Shown here one piece after another: positions 9,348 to 18,553 of a stretch of DNA of 64,000 bases; the first letter of the stretch is position 1, and the number at the start of each line of letters is the position of its first letter. The notes beneath the pieces are model-generated. The model saw only the letters and a program-made list of their open reading frames with translations. It had not been told where the DNA came from and ran no database searches. Source of the DNA: Deltaproteobacteria bacterium GWC2_55_46 (GTDB taxonomy: Bacteria; Desulfobacterota; GWC2-55-46); assembly GCA_001595385.3 (NCBI GenBank), contig LVEI03000001.1, positions 1,207,501-1,271,500 on the forward strand, written 5' to 3'. A program made the position numbers and the translations under genes.

Positions 9348-11663
9348 CTACTTGAGGTCTATGACAGTGACGCCCGCGCCCCTCGGGGGCTCTCCGTGGT
9401 GGAACCTCTTTACGAGCGGGTTCTTTTTGAGATATTCCTCGACGGCCTTCGCGAGCGCGCCTGTGCCGATGCCGTGTATCACTTCAACGCTCCCTATGCC
9501 GCTTACGTGAGCGTTATCGATAAACCTTGTCACCAGCGGCAGGGCCTCATCCACCCGCATACCTATGATCTTGAGCGCTGTCGCTAACTCCATATCGGCA
9601 ATAACGCCGATTCCTTGAGACGGAGCGCCTTTGTCGGCCCCCCTTTTTACGAGCCTTTCCCAGGGTGCCCAGACCTTCAGGGCTCCGACCATCACCTCCG
9701 CCCTTTTGCCCTCGGCGTCGACAGCGGCAACGACCCCCCTGGAGCTGGAACCGGCCAGGGCTACCTTGTCCCCGGCCTTCGGGGAATAGGCCTCCGCCTT
9801 CTGAGAGAAGCTGGCCTTGAGCTTCGACACGGCCTTGTCTACCCTGGCCGATGCCTTTTTTCCTCCCGCCGCCTTCCCTTCTTCCCTGAACCTCTCAAGC
9901 GCTTCCCTTATCTCGTCATTCGCCTTCCGGACCATCGACTCGACGTTCTTTTTGGCCCGCTCGACGAGCGCTTCCCTGTCGCCTCTGAGCCTTGAGAGGG
10001 CCTCGTTCCGCCTGGCCTCAAGCACCGCGAGCCTCTCCCTCGCCCCCCTCACCTCTTCCTTCTCCCGCTCAAGGGTCCTGATCGATTCGATGAAGGCCCC
10101 TTCCTTTTCTTTAATATAGCCGCGCGCCCTCGTTATGACGCCTTCGGGGATGCCGAGGCTCTGGGCTATGGAAAGCCCCAGGGAAGGCCCAGGCACACCG
10201 TAGCATAGCCGGTAAAGGGGCCGCCATGTCTTTTCATCGAACTCGACCGATGCGTTAAGATAGCGCGGGTCCGCCTGCGCGTAAGCCTTAAGGAGGTTAA
10301 GGTGCGTGGTCACGACCGTCCTCGCGCCCCGCTCAAGCAAAGTCTCGATGGCCGCGAGGGCGAACGCGCCGCCCTCTGAAGGGTCTGTGCCGGCGCCGGC
10401 CTCGTCTATGAGGACGAGCGTGCCGGATGAAGCGGTCTCAAGAAACTCCCTCATCCTCTTCACATGGGCGGAGAAGGTCGAAAGCGAGGCTATTATATCC
10501 TGCCTGTCGCCTATATCGGAAAGGATATCCTCAAAGGCGACGATCTCGCTCCCCTCTTGAGCCGGCACAGGAATAGCCGAAAGGCCCATCAGGGTAAGAA
10601 GGCCAAGGGTCTTTAGCGCGACCGTCTTTCCTCCCGTATTCGCGCCGGATATGACGAGAACGGATGTCTCCTCCGGCATCCTGAAATCGATGGGTATCGC
10701 GGGTGTTGCCCCCTGCTTCTCCTTGAAGACCAATAAAGGGTGCCTTGCGGACTTGAGCCTGACCTCCCCCTTTTCTCTTACGACCGGTACTATCGCCCCT
10801 ATCTCTTTACCGAAGAGCGCCTTTGCCTGGATGAGGTCAAGGCAGGATATCTCATCCAGGTCACTCAGGATAAGATCCCTTTGGCTGGCGACATGCCTTG
10901 TCGCCTCCTTCAGGATCTCTATCTCTTCGGCCTTCTCCTCCTTTTTGAGGATAGCCACCTTGTTGTTCAGTTCGACCAACTGCATGGGCTCTATGAAATA
11001 GGTCGAGCCGCTCCCGGACCTTCCGTGCACGACCCCCTGGAAGGTGGTGTGCATGCCAGCCTTGATGGCGAGCACGTACCTGTCCTCCCTTATCGAGATG
11101 ATATCCTCCTGGAGGTAATCCCTCGTATCCTTGTCGATAGTTATCGATTCGAGTATCCTTCTGGCGCGCTCCTTGCTGGCCCTTACCTCGCGCCTTATCC
11201 TGTAAAGCTCCGGCGAGGCCGTGTCCTTTATCTCGCCCTTGTCGTCGAGTATGCGCTCAAGCTCCGAGTACAGGGCTTCCTGGTCGGAAACGCGGCCTAT
11301 GCGCTCCGACGTCCTCGGGTAAGAGCGGCTGAACGATTGGGTCCCAAGCGATTTGATGATGGAGGCTGAAGCGAGGTTCGATCTTAAGATGAGGAGCTCC
11401 GGCGCGAGGAGATACGAACCCTCGACGTCGGTCTTTGAAAGGAGGCCCCTTATGTCGCTTACGCCGCCTAACGGCAGGGTCCCTGATACCTGTATAAGGA
11501 GGGCGACCTCAGAGTAATCGGCGTACGCGCCCTCTATCGAACGGATATCGGCGCGGGGCTTGAGCCCAAGCGCCATTTCCCTTCCCACGGGGGTCATGGA
11601 AAAGGAGGCGAGCTCAGCCAGAACAGCAGGGTATTCGAGGGTCAGTAGGGTTGTTTCGTCCAC
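9348..11663 (-). CDS. mutS2: Endonuclease MutS2
   Basis: This 771-residue MutS-family ATPase lacks the mismatch-recognition N-terminus. It shows the MutS core helices, a Walker A loop (SGANTGGKT, about residues 333-341), Walker B (TLVLIDEAGAGTDP), a long coiled-coil region and a C-terminal Smr nuclease domain (VEVIHGIGTGAL...HHGEPPRGAG, about residues 695-771). MutS2 acts on branched DNA to limit recombination and, in some bacteria, on collided ribosomes. The start codon is GTG. It is the first gene of the mutS2-dnaG-rpoD run. Confidence 0.94.
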   Translation of the reverse strand: MDETTLLTLEYPAVLAELASFSMTPVGREMALGLKPRADIRSIEGAYADYSEVALLIQVSGTLPLGGVSDIRGLLSKTDVEGSYLLAPELLILRSNLASASIIKSLGTQSFSRSYPRTSERIGRVSDQEALYSELERILDDKGEIKDTASPELYRIRREVRASKERARRILESITIDKDTRDYLQEDIISIREDRYVLAIKAGMHTTFQGVVHGRSGSGSTYFIEPMQLVELNNKVAILKKEEKAEEIEILKEATRHVASQRDLILSDLDEISCLDLIQAKALFGKEIGAIVPVVREKGEVRLKSARHPLLVFKEKQGATPAIPIDFRMPEETSVLVISGANTGGKTVALKTLGLLTLMGLSAIPVPAQEGSEIVAFEDILSDIGDRQDIIASLSTFSAHVKRMREFLETASSGTLVLIDEAGAGTDPSEGGAFALAAIETLLERGARTVVTTHLNLLKAYAQADPRYLNASVEFDEKTWRPLYRLCYGVPGPSLGLSIAQSLGIPEGVITRARGYIKEKEGAFIESIRTLEREKEEVRGARERLAVLEARRNEALSRLRGDREALVERAKKNVESMVRKANDEIREALERFREEGKAAGGKKASARVDKAVSKLKASFSQKAEAYSPKAGDKVALAGSSSRGVVAAVDAEGKRAEVMVGALKVWAPWERLVKRGADKGAPSQGIGVIADMELATALKIIGMRVDEALPLVTRFIDNAHVSGIGSVEVIHGIGTGALAKAVEEYLKKNPLVKRFHHGEPPRGAGVTVIDLK

Positions 11664-11717
11664 GGCAATGCTACAAGGGTCTGAACTGCACCTGACAACG
11701 TGCGAAGAGGCCTCTAT

Positions 11718-11745
11718 CGGGAGGGCGCTTTTTTAAGCCCTCCCG
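11718..11745. repeat. Intergenic inverted repeat
   Basis: A perfect 9-bp stem (CGGGAGGGC / GCCCTCCCG) encloses a T6-containing 10-nt loop between the NIF3-like gene and mutS2. The T run is inside the loop rather than after the stem, so it is not a standard terminator. Confidence 0.4.
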
Positions 11746-11795
11746 GATTATCCGCACATTGTCATCTGAAAGCCGTTAAAAGCCCGGCGGAAACC

Positions 11796-12749
11796 TCAGG
11801 TCCTGGCTATCCTCCTGAACCCGGAGGCCGCAACGACCTCCACGCCGTCGAGGATATTATCGAGGAGCAGGTTCATCCCGATGTTGTCGCTCGAGATGTG
11901 GCCCGCTATGACCACGTTAATGTGGTGCTTCGCGGCCTCTTTCCTGTGCTCCTCGCTTATGTGCATGCCGACCACCGTGCCCACGCCGGATACGGCCAGC
12001 TTCTCAAAGACCCTTTTCGACCCGCCTGTCCCCCCGGTCATGTCGACGAAGACCTTGCCGGCCCTCCTCTTGTCAGAGCCTGTGACCACCTTTGGCGCCA
12101 TGAAGAGCTCTTCCATCGAGGAGATGTACTCGGGTATGTCCTTCAATATCTTTACAACGTCGGAGACGCAGTGGGGCTTTGATTCGTCAAAAAACCTCTG
12201 CAGATAATCCGTCACGGCGTTGTCCGCCGGCGTATGGAGGCACATGAGGGGTATATCCAGGAGGCGCGCCGCGTCGACCGCCCTGGTATGGTTAGTAGGC
12301 ATGAGCCGCCTTTCCACTTCCTTTATGCGCTCTTCCATTATGTCTTCGGCTACGTTTATGGGCACCCCGTACTTAAGGAGTATGCCCGACTGCATGTCCA
12401 TGACCTCGTAGAGCTTTGCCATGGCGCTGCCTTCGGGGTGGTGGGCTATTATAAGGTCGATGGGCCTTCCGCTTTCGCGGAGCCTGTCGGCAAGGACCAC
12501 TTCCCCTACCTCGATATCTATGCCGACGAGGGCCCTCCTGACCTCTTTTTCAGGGTCTCCGTAAAGCATACGAGAGTCAGCGTACGGGTTCCTGAGCCGT
12601 TCGGAGTCGAACCACTTGCGCTCCTTATCCTTCAGGTCGTCGTAGTCCTTCTTGGCGTCCTCAAGAACGCTGCCGACCTCTCCAGCCCCCCTCGGGTCGA
12701 GCGCCATCCCCCTCTTAATCGCCTTCTCATATATCTCTTTTATCTTCAT
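11796..12749 (-). CDS. NIF3/DUF34-family metal-binding protein
   Basis: The 317-residue protein has the NIF3 hallmarks: a LIIAHHPEG segment (His103, His104) and a late AGHISSDNIGMN segment supplying the other ligands of a dinuclear metal site. The long insert between them is common in larger members. NIF3-like proteins are widespread; proposed activities range from GTP cyclohydrolase-like to metal handling, and none can be chosen from sequence. It lies upstream of mutS2 on the same strand, 132 bp away, and may belong to that transcription unit. Confidence 0.85.
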   Translation of the reverse strand: MKIKEIYEKAIKRGMALDPRGAGEVGSVLEDAKKDYDDLKDKERKWFDSERLRNPYADSRMLYGDPEKEVRRALVGIDIEVGEVVLADRLRESGRPIDLIIAHHPEGSAMAKLYEVMDMQSGILLKYGVPINVAEDIMEERIKEVERRLMPTNHTRAVDAARLLDIPLMCLHTPADNAVTDYLQRFFDESKPHCVSDVVKILKDIPEYISSMEELFMAPKVVTGSDKRRAGKVFVDMTGGTGGSKRVFEKLAVSGVGTVVGMHISEEHRKEAAKHHINVVIAGHISSDNIGMNLLLDNILDGVEVVAASGFRRIART

Positions 12750-12826
12750 GAAAAAACACCCTGCTGGAATTTGACCGGTATTATAACCCGATTATATCGT
12801 AAGTTCTATCTTTTTGCGTCCAATGA

Positions 12827-12863
12827 TAAAGACCCCCTTCCGATGATCGGAAGAGGGTCTTTA
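12827..12863 (-). terminator. Bidirectional-type terminator hairpin after yqeY
   Basis: A long stem (TAAAGACCC...GGGTCTTTA outside, CTTCCGA...TCGGAAG inside, one mismatch, 3-nt loop) lies between yqeY and the NIF3-like gene. Moderately T-rich tracts follow on both strands. It most likely ends the yqeY transcript. Confidence 0.7.
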
Positions 12864-12950
12864 TTTTGTTCGCAGGCTGCATGGGGTCAACAACCTCCAT
12901 GCATCAGCAATCGCTCTCGATTATTTTTTCAATCCGCGGCGGCTTATGTA

Positions 12951-13397
12951 TCAGGCCCCCAGTACTTCTTTGACTATCTCATTCACGAGCTTGCCATCAG
13001 CCTTGCCCTTTACCTGCGGCATGACTGCCTTCATGAGCTTGCCCATGTCCTTCTGTCCCGTGGCGCCCGTTTCAGCGGCAGCCTTCGTTATTATATTCCT
13101 GACCTCTTCCTCTGAAAGCTGCGGAGGCAGATAGCCCTTCAAGACCTCGACCTCTTTCGTCTCCTTGTCCACGAGGTCTTCCCTGCCGCCCTTCCTGAAC
13201 TGGTCGATGGAGTCATGCCGTTGCTTGATGAGGGTCGATATGACGGAGATGACCTCCTCGTCGTCGAGCTGGTGCTTGGCGTCGACCTCCTTGTACTTGA
13301 TGGCGCTCATGAGCATCCTCAAAGTTGAGAGCCTCGCCTTCTCCCCCGCCTTAAGCGCAACGGCCATGTCCTTCGTAACCTGCTCTCTCAAGCTCAC
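12951..13397 (-). CDS. yqeY: GatB/YqeY domain protein
   Basis: The 148-residue protein is a full-length stand-alone YqeY (TLRMLMSAIKYKEVD near the start, LPPQLSEEEV, GKLMKAVMPQVKGKADGKLVNEIVKEVL at the end). This is the helical tail domain that in GatB contacts tRNA in the amidotransferase. Its role as a free protein is unsettled. The start is GTG with an AAGGAG ribosome binding site 8 nt upstream. yqeY commonly sits near dnaG and rpoD in these bacteria. Confidence 0.92.
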   Translation of the reverse strand: MSLREQVTKDMAVALKAGEKARLSTLRMLMSAIKYKEVDAKHQLDDEEVISVISTLIKQRHDSIDQFRKGGREDLVDKETKEVEVLKGYLPPQLSEEEVRNIITKAAAETGATGQKDMGKLMKAVMPQVKGKADGKLVNEIVKEVLGA

Positions 13398-13460
13398 CGG
13401 CAGACTCCTTTTGATAGCGCCGAAGCGTCGCGTCTACTACCGCACAACCCGGCCTACGTT

Positions 13461-14048
13461 TTATGTGCTCTTCTTAAGCTCGATAAGGACGAGCTTCACC
13501 ACGGCCTTGAGCGTTTCGAATACGCCAGTCCCAACGCTTGCCACGGCCTCGAAGTCAGGCACGGCCTCAGGGTTCAAGACCTTCTTAAGCTCGGCGACCG
13601 GGACGACGTTTGGAAGGTCCCTTTTATTGTACTGGACCACGTATGGCACCTGGGGGAGGCTGTAGCCCTGCTCCTCCAGGTTTATCTTCATGTTCTCGAA
13701 GCTTTCGATATTCGCGTCCATCCTCTCCACCTGCGAGTCGGCGACGTAGACTATCCCGTCCACCCCCTTCAAGATGAGCTTTCTGGAGGCGTCGTAGAAT
13801 ATCTGCCCCGGTACTGTGTAGAGGTGGAACCTGGTCTTGAAGCCCTTGATATCGCCAAGGGCAAGTGGCAGGAAGTCGAAGAAGAGGGTCCGTTCGGTCT
13901 CGGTGGCAAGGGTAATCATCTTGCCCTTGGCCTCGGGCCTGGTCTTCCTGTAGATGTACTGCAGGTTCGTGGTCTTGCCGCAAAGGCCCGGCCCGTAGTA
14001 CACGATCTTGCAGTTTATTTCCCTGGACGAGTAATTTATGAACGACAT
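13461..14048 (-). CDS. mglA: MglA-type small Ras-like GTPase
   Basis: The 195-residue protein has the bacterial MglA layout: P-loop [10 protein letters not shown] at residues 19-28, a TVPGQ switch-II motif followed by [12 protein letters not shown], the [10 protein letters not shown] strand, and NKRDLP for guanine specificity near residue 143. In Myxococcus MglA sets cell polarity for motility with its activator MglB. The next gene upstream in the transcript encodes a roadblock protein, the expected MglB partner. Polarity control is the likely role here, though the cargo is unknown. Confidence 0.92.
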   Translation of the reverse strand: MSFINYSSREINCKIVYYGPGLCGKTTNLQYIYRKTRPEAKGKMITLATETERTLFFDFLPLALGDIKGFKTRFHLYTVPGQIFYDASRKLILKGVDGIVYVADSQVERMDANIESFENMKINLEEQGYSLPQVPYVVQYNKRDLPNVVPVAELKKVLNPEAVPDFEAVASVGTGVFETLKAVVKLVLIELKKST

Positions 14049-14129
14049 CTCACCAACGGGTCCGTAAAAAACCGTCCCGGGTTCCCCGGGACGGCGGATA
14101 AAAACTGTATGGCCTTTGTGGCTGACGGC

Positions 14130-14612
14130 TTAATGGAAGAGCCTTTCTATGTCCTCGTCTGATATCTCCTCAAGGAGGCTTTCCTTCTCCGCGCCCCCGG
14201 CCATCCTTGCCATGAGCTTCTGTATGCTCTTTCCAAGCTCCTCACTCGCCTTGCGGACCCTGAGCCTTACAAGCCCCAGAGAGGAGCTCTTGTCGAATAT
14301 CACGACGAGTATTACCCGCTGCTCGACTACGGAGATATGCAGGTTGTCCTTCTCCCCCTCATGGAAGAGGATAGAGAACTCCTTCTCCCCTATGAGCTTG
14401 GCGAGCCCCCCTGTGGCGGCTATGTTCCCGGCGGTAAGGGACGCGAGTGACGTCGCGTCTATGTCCTTCGTCGCGCCGCTTGAGGCGATCAACTGCCCGT
14501 CCTTGTCAACGAGATAGACGCACTTGGCGTTTGCTTCCCTGAGGAGCTTCTCTATTACAGCGGTGATCTCCCTGTACTCCTCATCGAACATGACAAAAGA
14601 GCTTTGAGGCAT
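14130..14612 (-). CDS. Roadblock/LC7 protein, probable MglB-type GTPase-activating partner
   Basis: The 160-residue protein has a single roadblock/LC7 fold: FDEEYREITAVIEKLLREANAKCVYLVDKDGQLIASSG, then an IDATSLASLTAGNIAAT segment and a hydrophobic strand near VILVVIF. The C-terminal helix is acidic. MglB dimers stimulate GTP hydrolysis by MglA, and this gene lies 81 bp upstream of the mglA gene on the same strand. The pairing is strongly supported by position; MglB function itself is inferred. Confidence 0.85.
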   Translation of the reverse strand: MPQSSFVMFDEEYREITAVIEKLLREANAKCVYLVDKDGQLIASSGATKDIDATSLASLTAGNIAATGGLAKLIGEKEFSILFHEGEKDNLHISVVEQRVILVVIFDKSSSLGLVRLRVRKASEELGKSIQKLMARMAGGAEKESLLEEISDEDIERLFH

Positions 14613-14685
14613 GGACCTACCAACCTACCCTTCTTGTGCGGCGTTGTTTGCCTGTCCTGATGATGCCTTGGTGAAGGTAGCGCTG

Positions 14686-15621
14686 TTAGAGGCGCTTGCC
14701 TTCGAGCGCGAGGAGCCTCTCCCACTCAGAGTCGATCATCTTCTGGTACTCCTCGAGAAGGTGCGCGTTCTCAGGCTTGAAAAGGTGCTTGAACCTGCCC
14801 TGTGGCTTGAGCCAGTCCGCGATGGGCTTTTTCTCCTTGGGCTTGTAGGTTATCTTCAAGACCCCGTTCTCGACCTCATAAAGCGGCCAGCTGCAGGTAT
14901 CCACCGAAAGCTTCGCCAGCTTCATCGAGTCCTCCGGCTTCGTATACCAGCCGAGCGGACAGGGGGACATCACGTTCATGAAGGTCGGCCCCTGCATGCT
15001 GAGGGCCTTCTCGGCCTTTCTGGAAAGGTCCGCCCAGTTGTGCGGGCTGGCCTGCGCCGCGTAGGGGACGTTGTGCGCGACGACTATCCTGGTGAGGTCC
15101 TTTCTCATCTGGAGCTTGCCCGGGATGACCTCGCCCGCAGGAGAGGTAGTCGTGCTGGAAAAGGACGGAGTGGCGCTCGAGCGCTGTACGCCTGTATTCA
15201 TGTACGCGCCGTTGTCATAGCAGACGTAGAGAAAGTTCTGGCCGCGCTCCAGTGCCCCGGAAAGGGCCTGCAGCCCTATGTCGTACGTGCCACCGTCGCC
15301 TCCGAAGGCGACGAACTTTATGTCCTTGTCGCCGCCGGGGAGCTTGCCCCTTCTCTTGATCGCCTTATAAGCGGCCTCTATCCCGCTTATGGTGGCCCCG
15401 GCGTTCTCGAAGGCCGAATGTATCCACGGTATCCGCCAGGCGGTATATGGATAGATCGTAGTGCCGACCTCGAGGCACCCAGTGGCTGTCGTTGCCACGA
15501 CCGGGCCATTTGCGGCCCGGAGGATGAGCCTTACTATGGGCGGGATACCGCATCCGGCGCAGAGCCTGTGCCCGCCGGTGAAGAGCTCATCCTGCCTTGA
15601 AAGATCCTTTAAAGTCGCCAT
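14686..15621 (-). CDS. porB: Pyruvate:ferredoxin oxidoreductase, beta subunit
   Basis: The 311-residue subunit binds thiamine diphosphate and a [4Fe-4S] cluster. It has CAGCGIPP near residue 18, the GDGGTYDIGLQAL diphosphate-binding motif, and TGVQRSSATP, typical of PorB. The order porG-porD-porA-porB on the minus strand gives the four-subunit enzyme of archaea and many anaerobes. It oxidises pyruvate to acetyl-CoA with reduction of ferredoxin, or runs in reverse in CO2-fixing organisms. A related 2-oxoacid specificity cannot be excluded. Confidence 0.9.
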   Translation of the reverse strand: MATLKDLSRQDELFTGGHRLCAGCGIPPIVRLILRAANGPVVATTATGCLEVGTTIYPYTAWRIPWIHSAFENAGATISGIEAAYKAIKRRGKLPGGDKDIKFVAFGGDGGTYDIGLQALSGALERGQNFLYVCYDNGAYMNTGVQRSSATPSFSSTTTSPAGEVIPGKLQMRKDLTRIVVAHNVPYAAQASPHNWADLSRKAEKALSMQGPTFMNVMSPCPLGWYTKPEDSMKLAKLSVDTCSWPLYEVENGVLKITYKPKEKKPIADWLKPQGRFKHLFKPENAHLLEEYQKMIDSEWERLLALEGKRL

Positions 15622-15677
15622 TTTTAACCTCTTTATGCCGTTTTAACCGGCATTATTTTCTGTTATGCCGCTACCGT

Positions 15678-16868
15678 TTACAGGGTTATGTACTTGACCA
15701 GTGTCTCTACCTTGCCGGTCTCGGCTGTCTTGAGAAGCTCCTCGAATACGGCGATGGCGTCCTTCACCTTGTAGTCCCTTCCGCCGAGGCCGTATATCCT
15801 GTTCATCATCTTCGGGCGCGCCTCCGCGTCATAAAGGGCGGAGCGCACCTCGTTCCAGACAGGACCGCCAAAGGCGTTCATCGAATCGGCCCTGTCAAGG
15901 ACCGCTACCGCCTTCTTGCCCGCAAGGGCCTCCGCTATCTCCTTCCAGGGGAACGGCCTGAAGACCCTGGGCCGGAGCGCGCCTACCTTCTTGCCCTTCT
16001 TCCTGAGCTCGTCCACGGCCACCTTTGTCGTCCCCGCGGCCGAGTTAAGGACCACTATGACCGCTTCCGCGTCATCGAGCATGTAGGACTCGAAGAGGCC
16101 GTACTCCCTTCCGAACCTCTTGCCGAAATCCTTCATCACCTCTATGGCCGCGTCCTTTGCCCTTACCATGGCCTCCGACTGCTGGTGCTTGAAGTCCATG
16201 TATACGTCCTGCAGGGTCATCGCGCCGAGGGTGACCGGGTTGTCGGTATCAAGGAGCGTTGTCCTGGCCTTGTACTCGCCTATGAACTGGCTTACCTCCT
16301 GGTCGTCCAGAAGCGAGATGTTCTCGATGGCGTGGCTTGTGATGAAGCCGTCGAGGCATACCATCGTGGGCAGTAGCACCTTCTCGTGCTCGGCTATCCT
16401 CACGGCCATGAATATGTTGTCATAGGCCTCCTGGACGGTCTCGGAATATAACTGGACCCAGCCAGAGTCCCTCGCGCCCATCGAATCAGAATGGTCGCAG
16501 TGGATGTTTATGGGCGCTGAAAGGGCCCTGTTGACGTTCGTGAGCACTATGGGAAGCCTCATGCCGGAGGCTATGTAGAGCATCTCCCACATGAGGGCCA
16601 GCCCCTGTGAAGACGTGGCGGTCATCACCCTCGCCCCGGCGGCTGAGGCCCCTATGCAGGCGCTCATCGCCGAATGCTCGCTCTCGACGGTCACAAGCTC
16701 GGTCGTCACCTCTCCATCAGCCACGTAGCCCGAGAAGTCCTCCACTATCTGGGTGGACGGGGTAATCGGGTAGGCAGCGCATACGTCAGGGTTTATCTGC
16801 TTCATGGCATAGGCTACGGCCGTATTACCAGTGAGCCCTACCTGGCCCTTAGTCGCTGTTATAGCCAT
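15678..16868 (-). CDS. porA: Pyruvate:ferredoxin oxidoreductase, alpha subunit
   Basis: The 396-residue subunit has the pyrimidine-binding N-terminal domain (GNTAVAYAMKQINPDVCAAYPITPSTQ, with ESEHSAMSACIGASAAG) and the C-terminal domain (VLDRADSMNAFGGPVWNEV). Its start codon overlaps the stop of porD by one base (TAATG), so the two are translationally coupled. It forms the catalytic core with PorB. Confidence 0.92.
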   Translation of the reverse strand: MAITATKGQVGLTGNTAVAYAMKQINPDVCAAYPITPSTQIVEDFSGYVADGEVTTELVTVESEHSAMSACIGASAAGARVMTATSSQGLALMWEMLYIASGMRLPIVLTNVNRALSAPINIHCDHSDSMGARDSGWVQLYSETVQEAYDNIFMAVRIAEHEKVLLPTMVCLDGFITSHAIENISLLDDQEVSQFIGEYKARTTLLDTDNPVTLGAMTLQDVYMDFKHQQSEAMVRAKDAAIEVMKDFGKRFGREYGLFESYMLDDAEAVIVVLNSAAGTTKVAVDELRKKGKKVGALRPRVFRPFPWKEIAEALAGKKAVAVLDRADSMNAFGGPVWNEVRSALYDAEARPKMMNRIYGLGGRDYKVKDAIAVFEELLKTAETGKVETLVKYITL

Positions 16869-17155
16869 TATTCCGCCTCCTGTTCATCTACCATCTTTAT
16901 CGCCTTGACCTTGTCCGGGCATTCGACGGCGCAGATGCCGCAGCCTTTGCAGTGATCGAGGTCGAACCCGATCATCTTGCCGTCCTCCGCGATGATCGCG
17001 GAATCAGGGCACATGACCCAGCAGATAAGACAGTTGGTGCACGTCTCCTTGTTAAGAACAGGGCGGAGCTTCCTCCAGCCGCCTGTCGTGTAATCGTGGG
17101 CCGTACCGCCCCTTGGTATCACCCCTCCGATAGGGTATTGCTTTTTATCGTTCAT
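16868..17155 (-). CDS. porD: Pyruvate:ferredoxin oxidoreductase, delta subunit (2[4Fe-4S] ferredoxin)
   Basis: The 95-residue protein carries two cysteine clusters, CTNCLICWVMCP and CKGCGICAVECP, each able to bind a [4Fe-4S] centre. The N-terminus (GGVIPRGGTAHDYTTGGWR) is typical of PorD. It passes electrons from the PorAB core to free ferredoxin. Confidence 0.93.
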   Translation of the reverse strand: MNDKKQYPIGGVIPRGGTAHDYTTGGWRKLRPVLNKETCTNCLICWVMCPDSAIIAEDGKMIGFDLDHCKGCGICAVECPDKVKAIKMVDEQEAE

Positions 17156-17180
17156 GGATCTCCGGTCCTTTCGTTATTAT

Positions 17181-17786
17181 TCAGCCCCTTAATTCGCCGT
17201 AGCCCCTGTTCATGGCCTCGACGTTGCCCTCTATCACCTTTGGGCTGTACTTCTTTGAGTAGCCCTCCCTGAAGTTGTCCACGAGCGCGTCGAGCGTTAC
17301 GAACCCGGTCGCCTTCGCGAGCGCCCCAAGGAGCGGTGTATTTGGCATGAGCCTGCCGATAGTCTCAAGGGATATCTTGCCGGCGTCCAGCGTGAAGACC
17401 TTTACACCGTTCTTTCCGTCAAGGCCCAGCGCTTTTCTCATCTCCTCCGGGCTCCTGTGGGTGTTCACTATGAAGACCGCGTTCTCCGGAGTACCATCTG
17501 TCACTGCGCCCGAGGATTCCATCCCTCCGGCAAGGTCCATGCCTATGAGCGTCGGGTCCGCTATCAGCACGTACCTCGGTTCCGTTACCTGGCAATGGAG
17601 CCTTATGGGCTCGCTTGATATCCTGTTATACGCCCTGACCGGAGCCCCCATCCTTTCCGGGCCGAACTCCGGGAAGGCCTGCACGAACTTGCCTGACCTG
17701 AGGCACGCCTCTCCGAGGACTTTAGCGGCCGTCACGACACCCTGCTGTGCCCTGCCATGCCATCTGACTTCTATGTAATTCTCCAT
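17181..17786 (-). CDS. porG: Pyruvate:ferredoxin oxidoreductase, gamma subunit
   Basis: The 201-residue protein shows the gamma-domain pattern: EVRWHGRAQQGVVTAAKVLGEACLRSG, FGPERMGAPVRAYNRIS and a C-terminal VEGNVEAMNRGY-type stretch. It is the first gene of the por operon, 71 bp after recR, and 25 bp separate it from porD. Confidence 0.92.
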   Translation of the reverse strand: MENYIEVRWHGRAQQGVVTAAKVLGEACLRSGKFVQAFPEFGPERMGAPVRAYNRISSEPIRLHCQVTEPRYVLIADPTLIGMDLAGGMESSGAVTDGTPENAVFIVNTHRSPEEMRKALGLDGKNGVKVFTLDAGKISLETIGRLMPNTPLLGALAKATGFVTLDALVDNFREGYSKKYSPKVIEGNVEAMNRGYGELRG

Positions 17787-17857
17787 CCTTGTCTTCCTTT
17801 AGGTTTAGGTTTTAGTTTTACATCCGCGGCGGCTCCTGAGTCGCACCCCGCGGCATT

Positions 17858-18454
17858 TTACACTTCCCGTCTCCCATCGAGCGCCCTGCCGAGGGTCGCC
17901 CCGTCCATGAACTCCACGTAGCTGCCGACCGGTATGCCGGAGGCAAGGCGCGTGACCATTACGCCATAAGGCTTAAGGAGCCTTGCCAGGTAGGCCGAGG
18001 TGGCCTCGCCTTCCGAATCGAAGCCGGTTGCGAGTATTACCTCGTTCACGCCTCCAGCCTCGACCCTCGCCACAAGCTCACGTATCCTTATCTCGTCAGG
18101 CCCGACGCCTTTAAGCGGGGCCAGGTTGCCGTGGAGTATGTGGTACCTGCCCCTGTAAGCGCCCATCGACTCGAGCGCGGTCATGTCCTTGTAGTCCGAG
18201 ACCACGCAGACCGTCGAAGGGTCCCTCTGCTCGTCCGCGCATATCCTGCACGTGGCTGCATCCGAAAACGTCATGCACACCGGACAGAGCGATACCTTCT
18301 CCTTGACCGAAGCTATGGCATCGGCAAGCCCGGCCGCGTACTCCTTGTCGGCGTTGAGGATGAAAAGAGCCAGCCTCGTGGCGGTCTTCTCGCCTATGCC
18401 AGGGAGCCTTGAAATAGCCCTGATAAGGTTATTTATCGGCTCCGCGTACTGCAT
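17858..18454 (-). CDS. recR: Recombination protein RecR
   Basis: The 198-residue protein has the helix-hairpin-helix (ISRLPGIGEKTATRLALFIL), a four-cysteine zinc finger (CPVC...CRIC, about residues 57-72) and a TOPRIM domain with VVSDYKD and LATGFDSEGEATSAYL. RecR works with RecO in loading RecA at gaps. It follows ybaB at 99 bp, completing the common dnaX-ybaB-recR order. Confidence 0.96.
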   Translation of the reverse strand: MQYAEPINNLIRAISRLPGIGEKTATRLALFILNADKEYAAGLADAIASVKEKVSLCPVCMTFSDAATCRICADEQRDPSTVCVVSDYKDMTALESMGAYRGRYHILHGNLAPLKGVGPDEIRIRELVARVEAGGVNEVILATGFDSEGEATSAYLARLLKPYGVMVTRLASGIPVGSYVEFMDGATLGRALDGRREV

Positions 18455-18553
18455 TCCTGAAGTTCCATCCTTGTTCTCATCCGGCCTTAGCCGGCGATCT
18501 GCATACAGAAAGGGGCTGCGGCAAGAGCAGCCTCAGCTCCCGGATATCCGGGA

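Noticed and set aside
8473-9510. 345-codon plus-strand frame opposite dnaG
   Set aside because: It lies antisense to the well-supported primase gene and its sequence is not protein-like.
14611-15600. 329-codon plus-strand frame opposite porB
   Set aside because: porB is unmistakable; the antisense frame is open only through codon bias.
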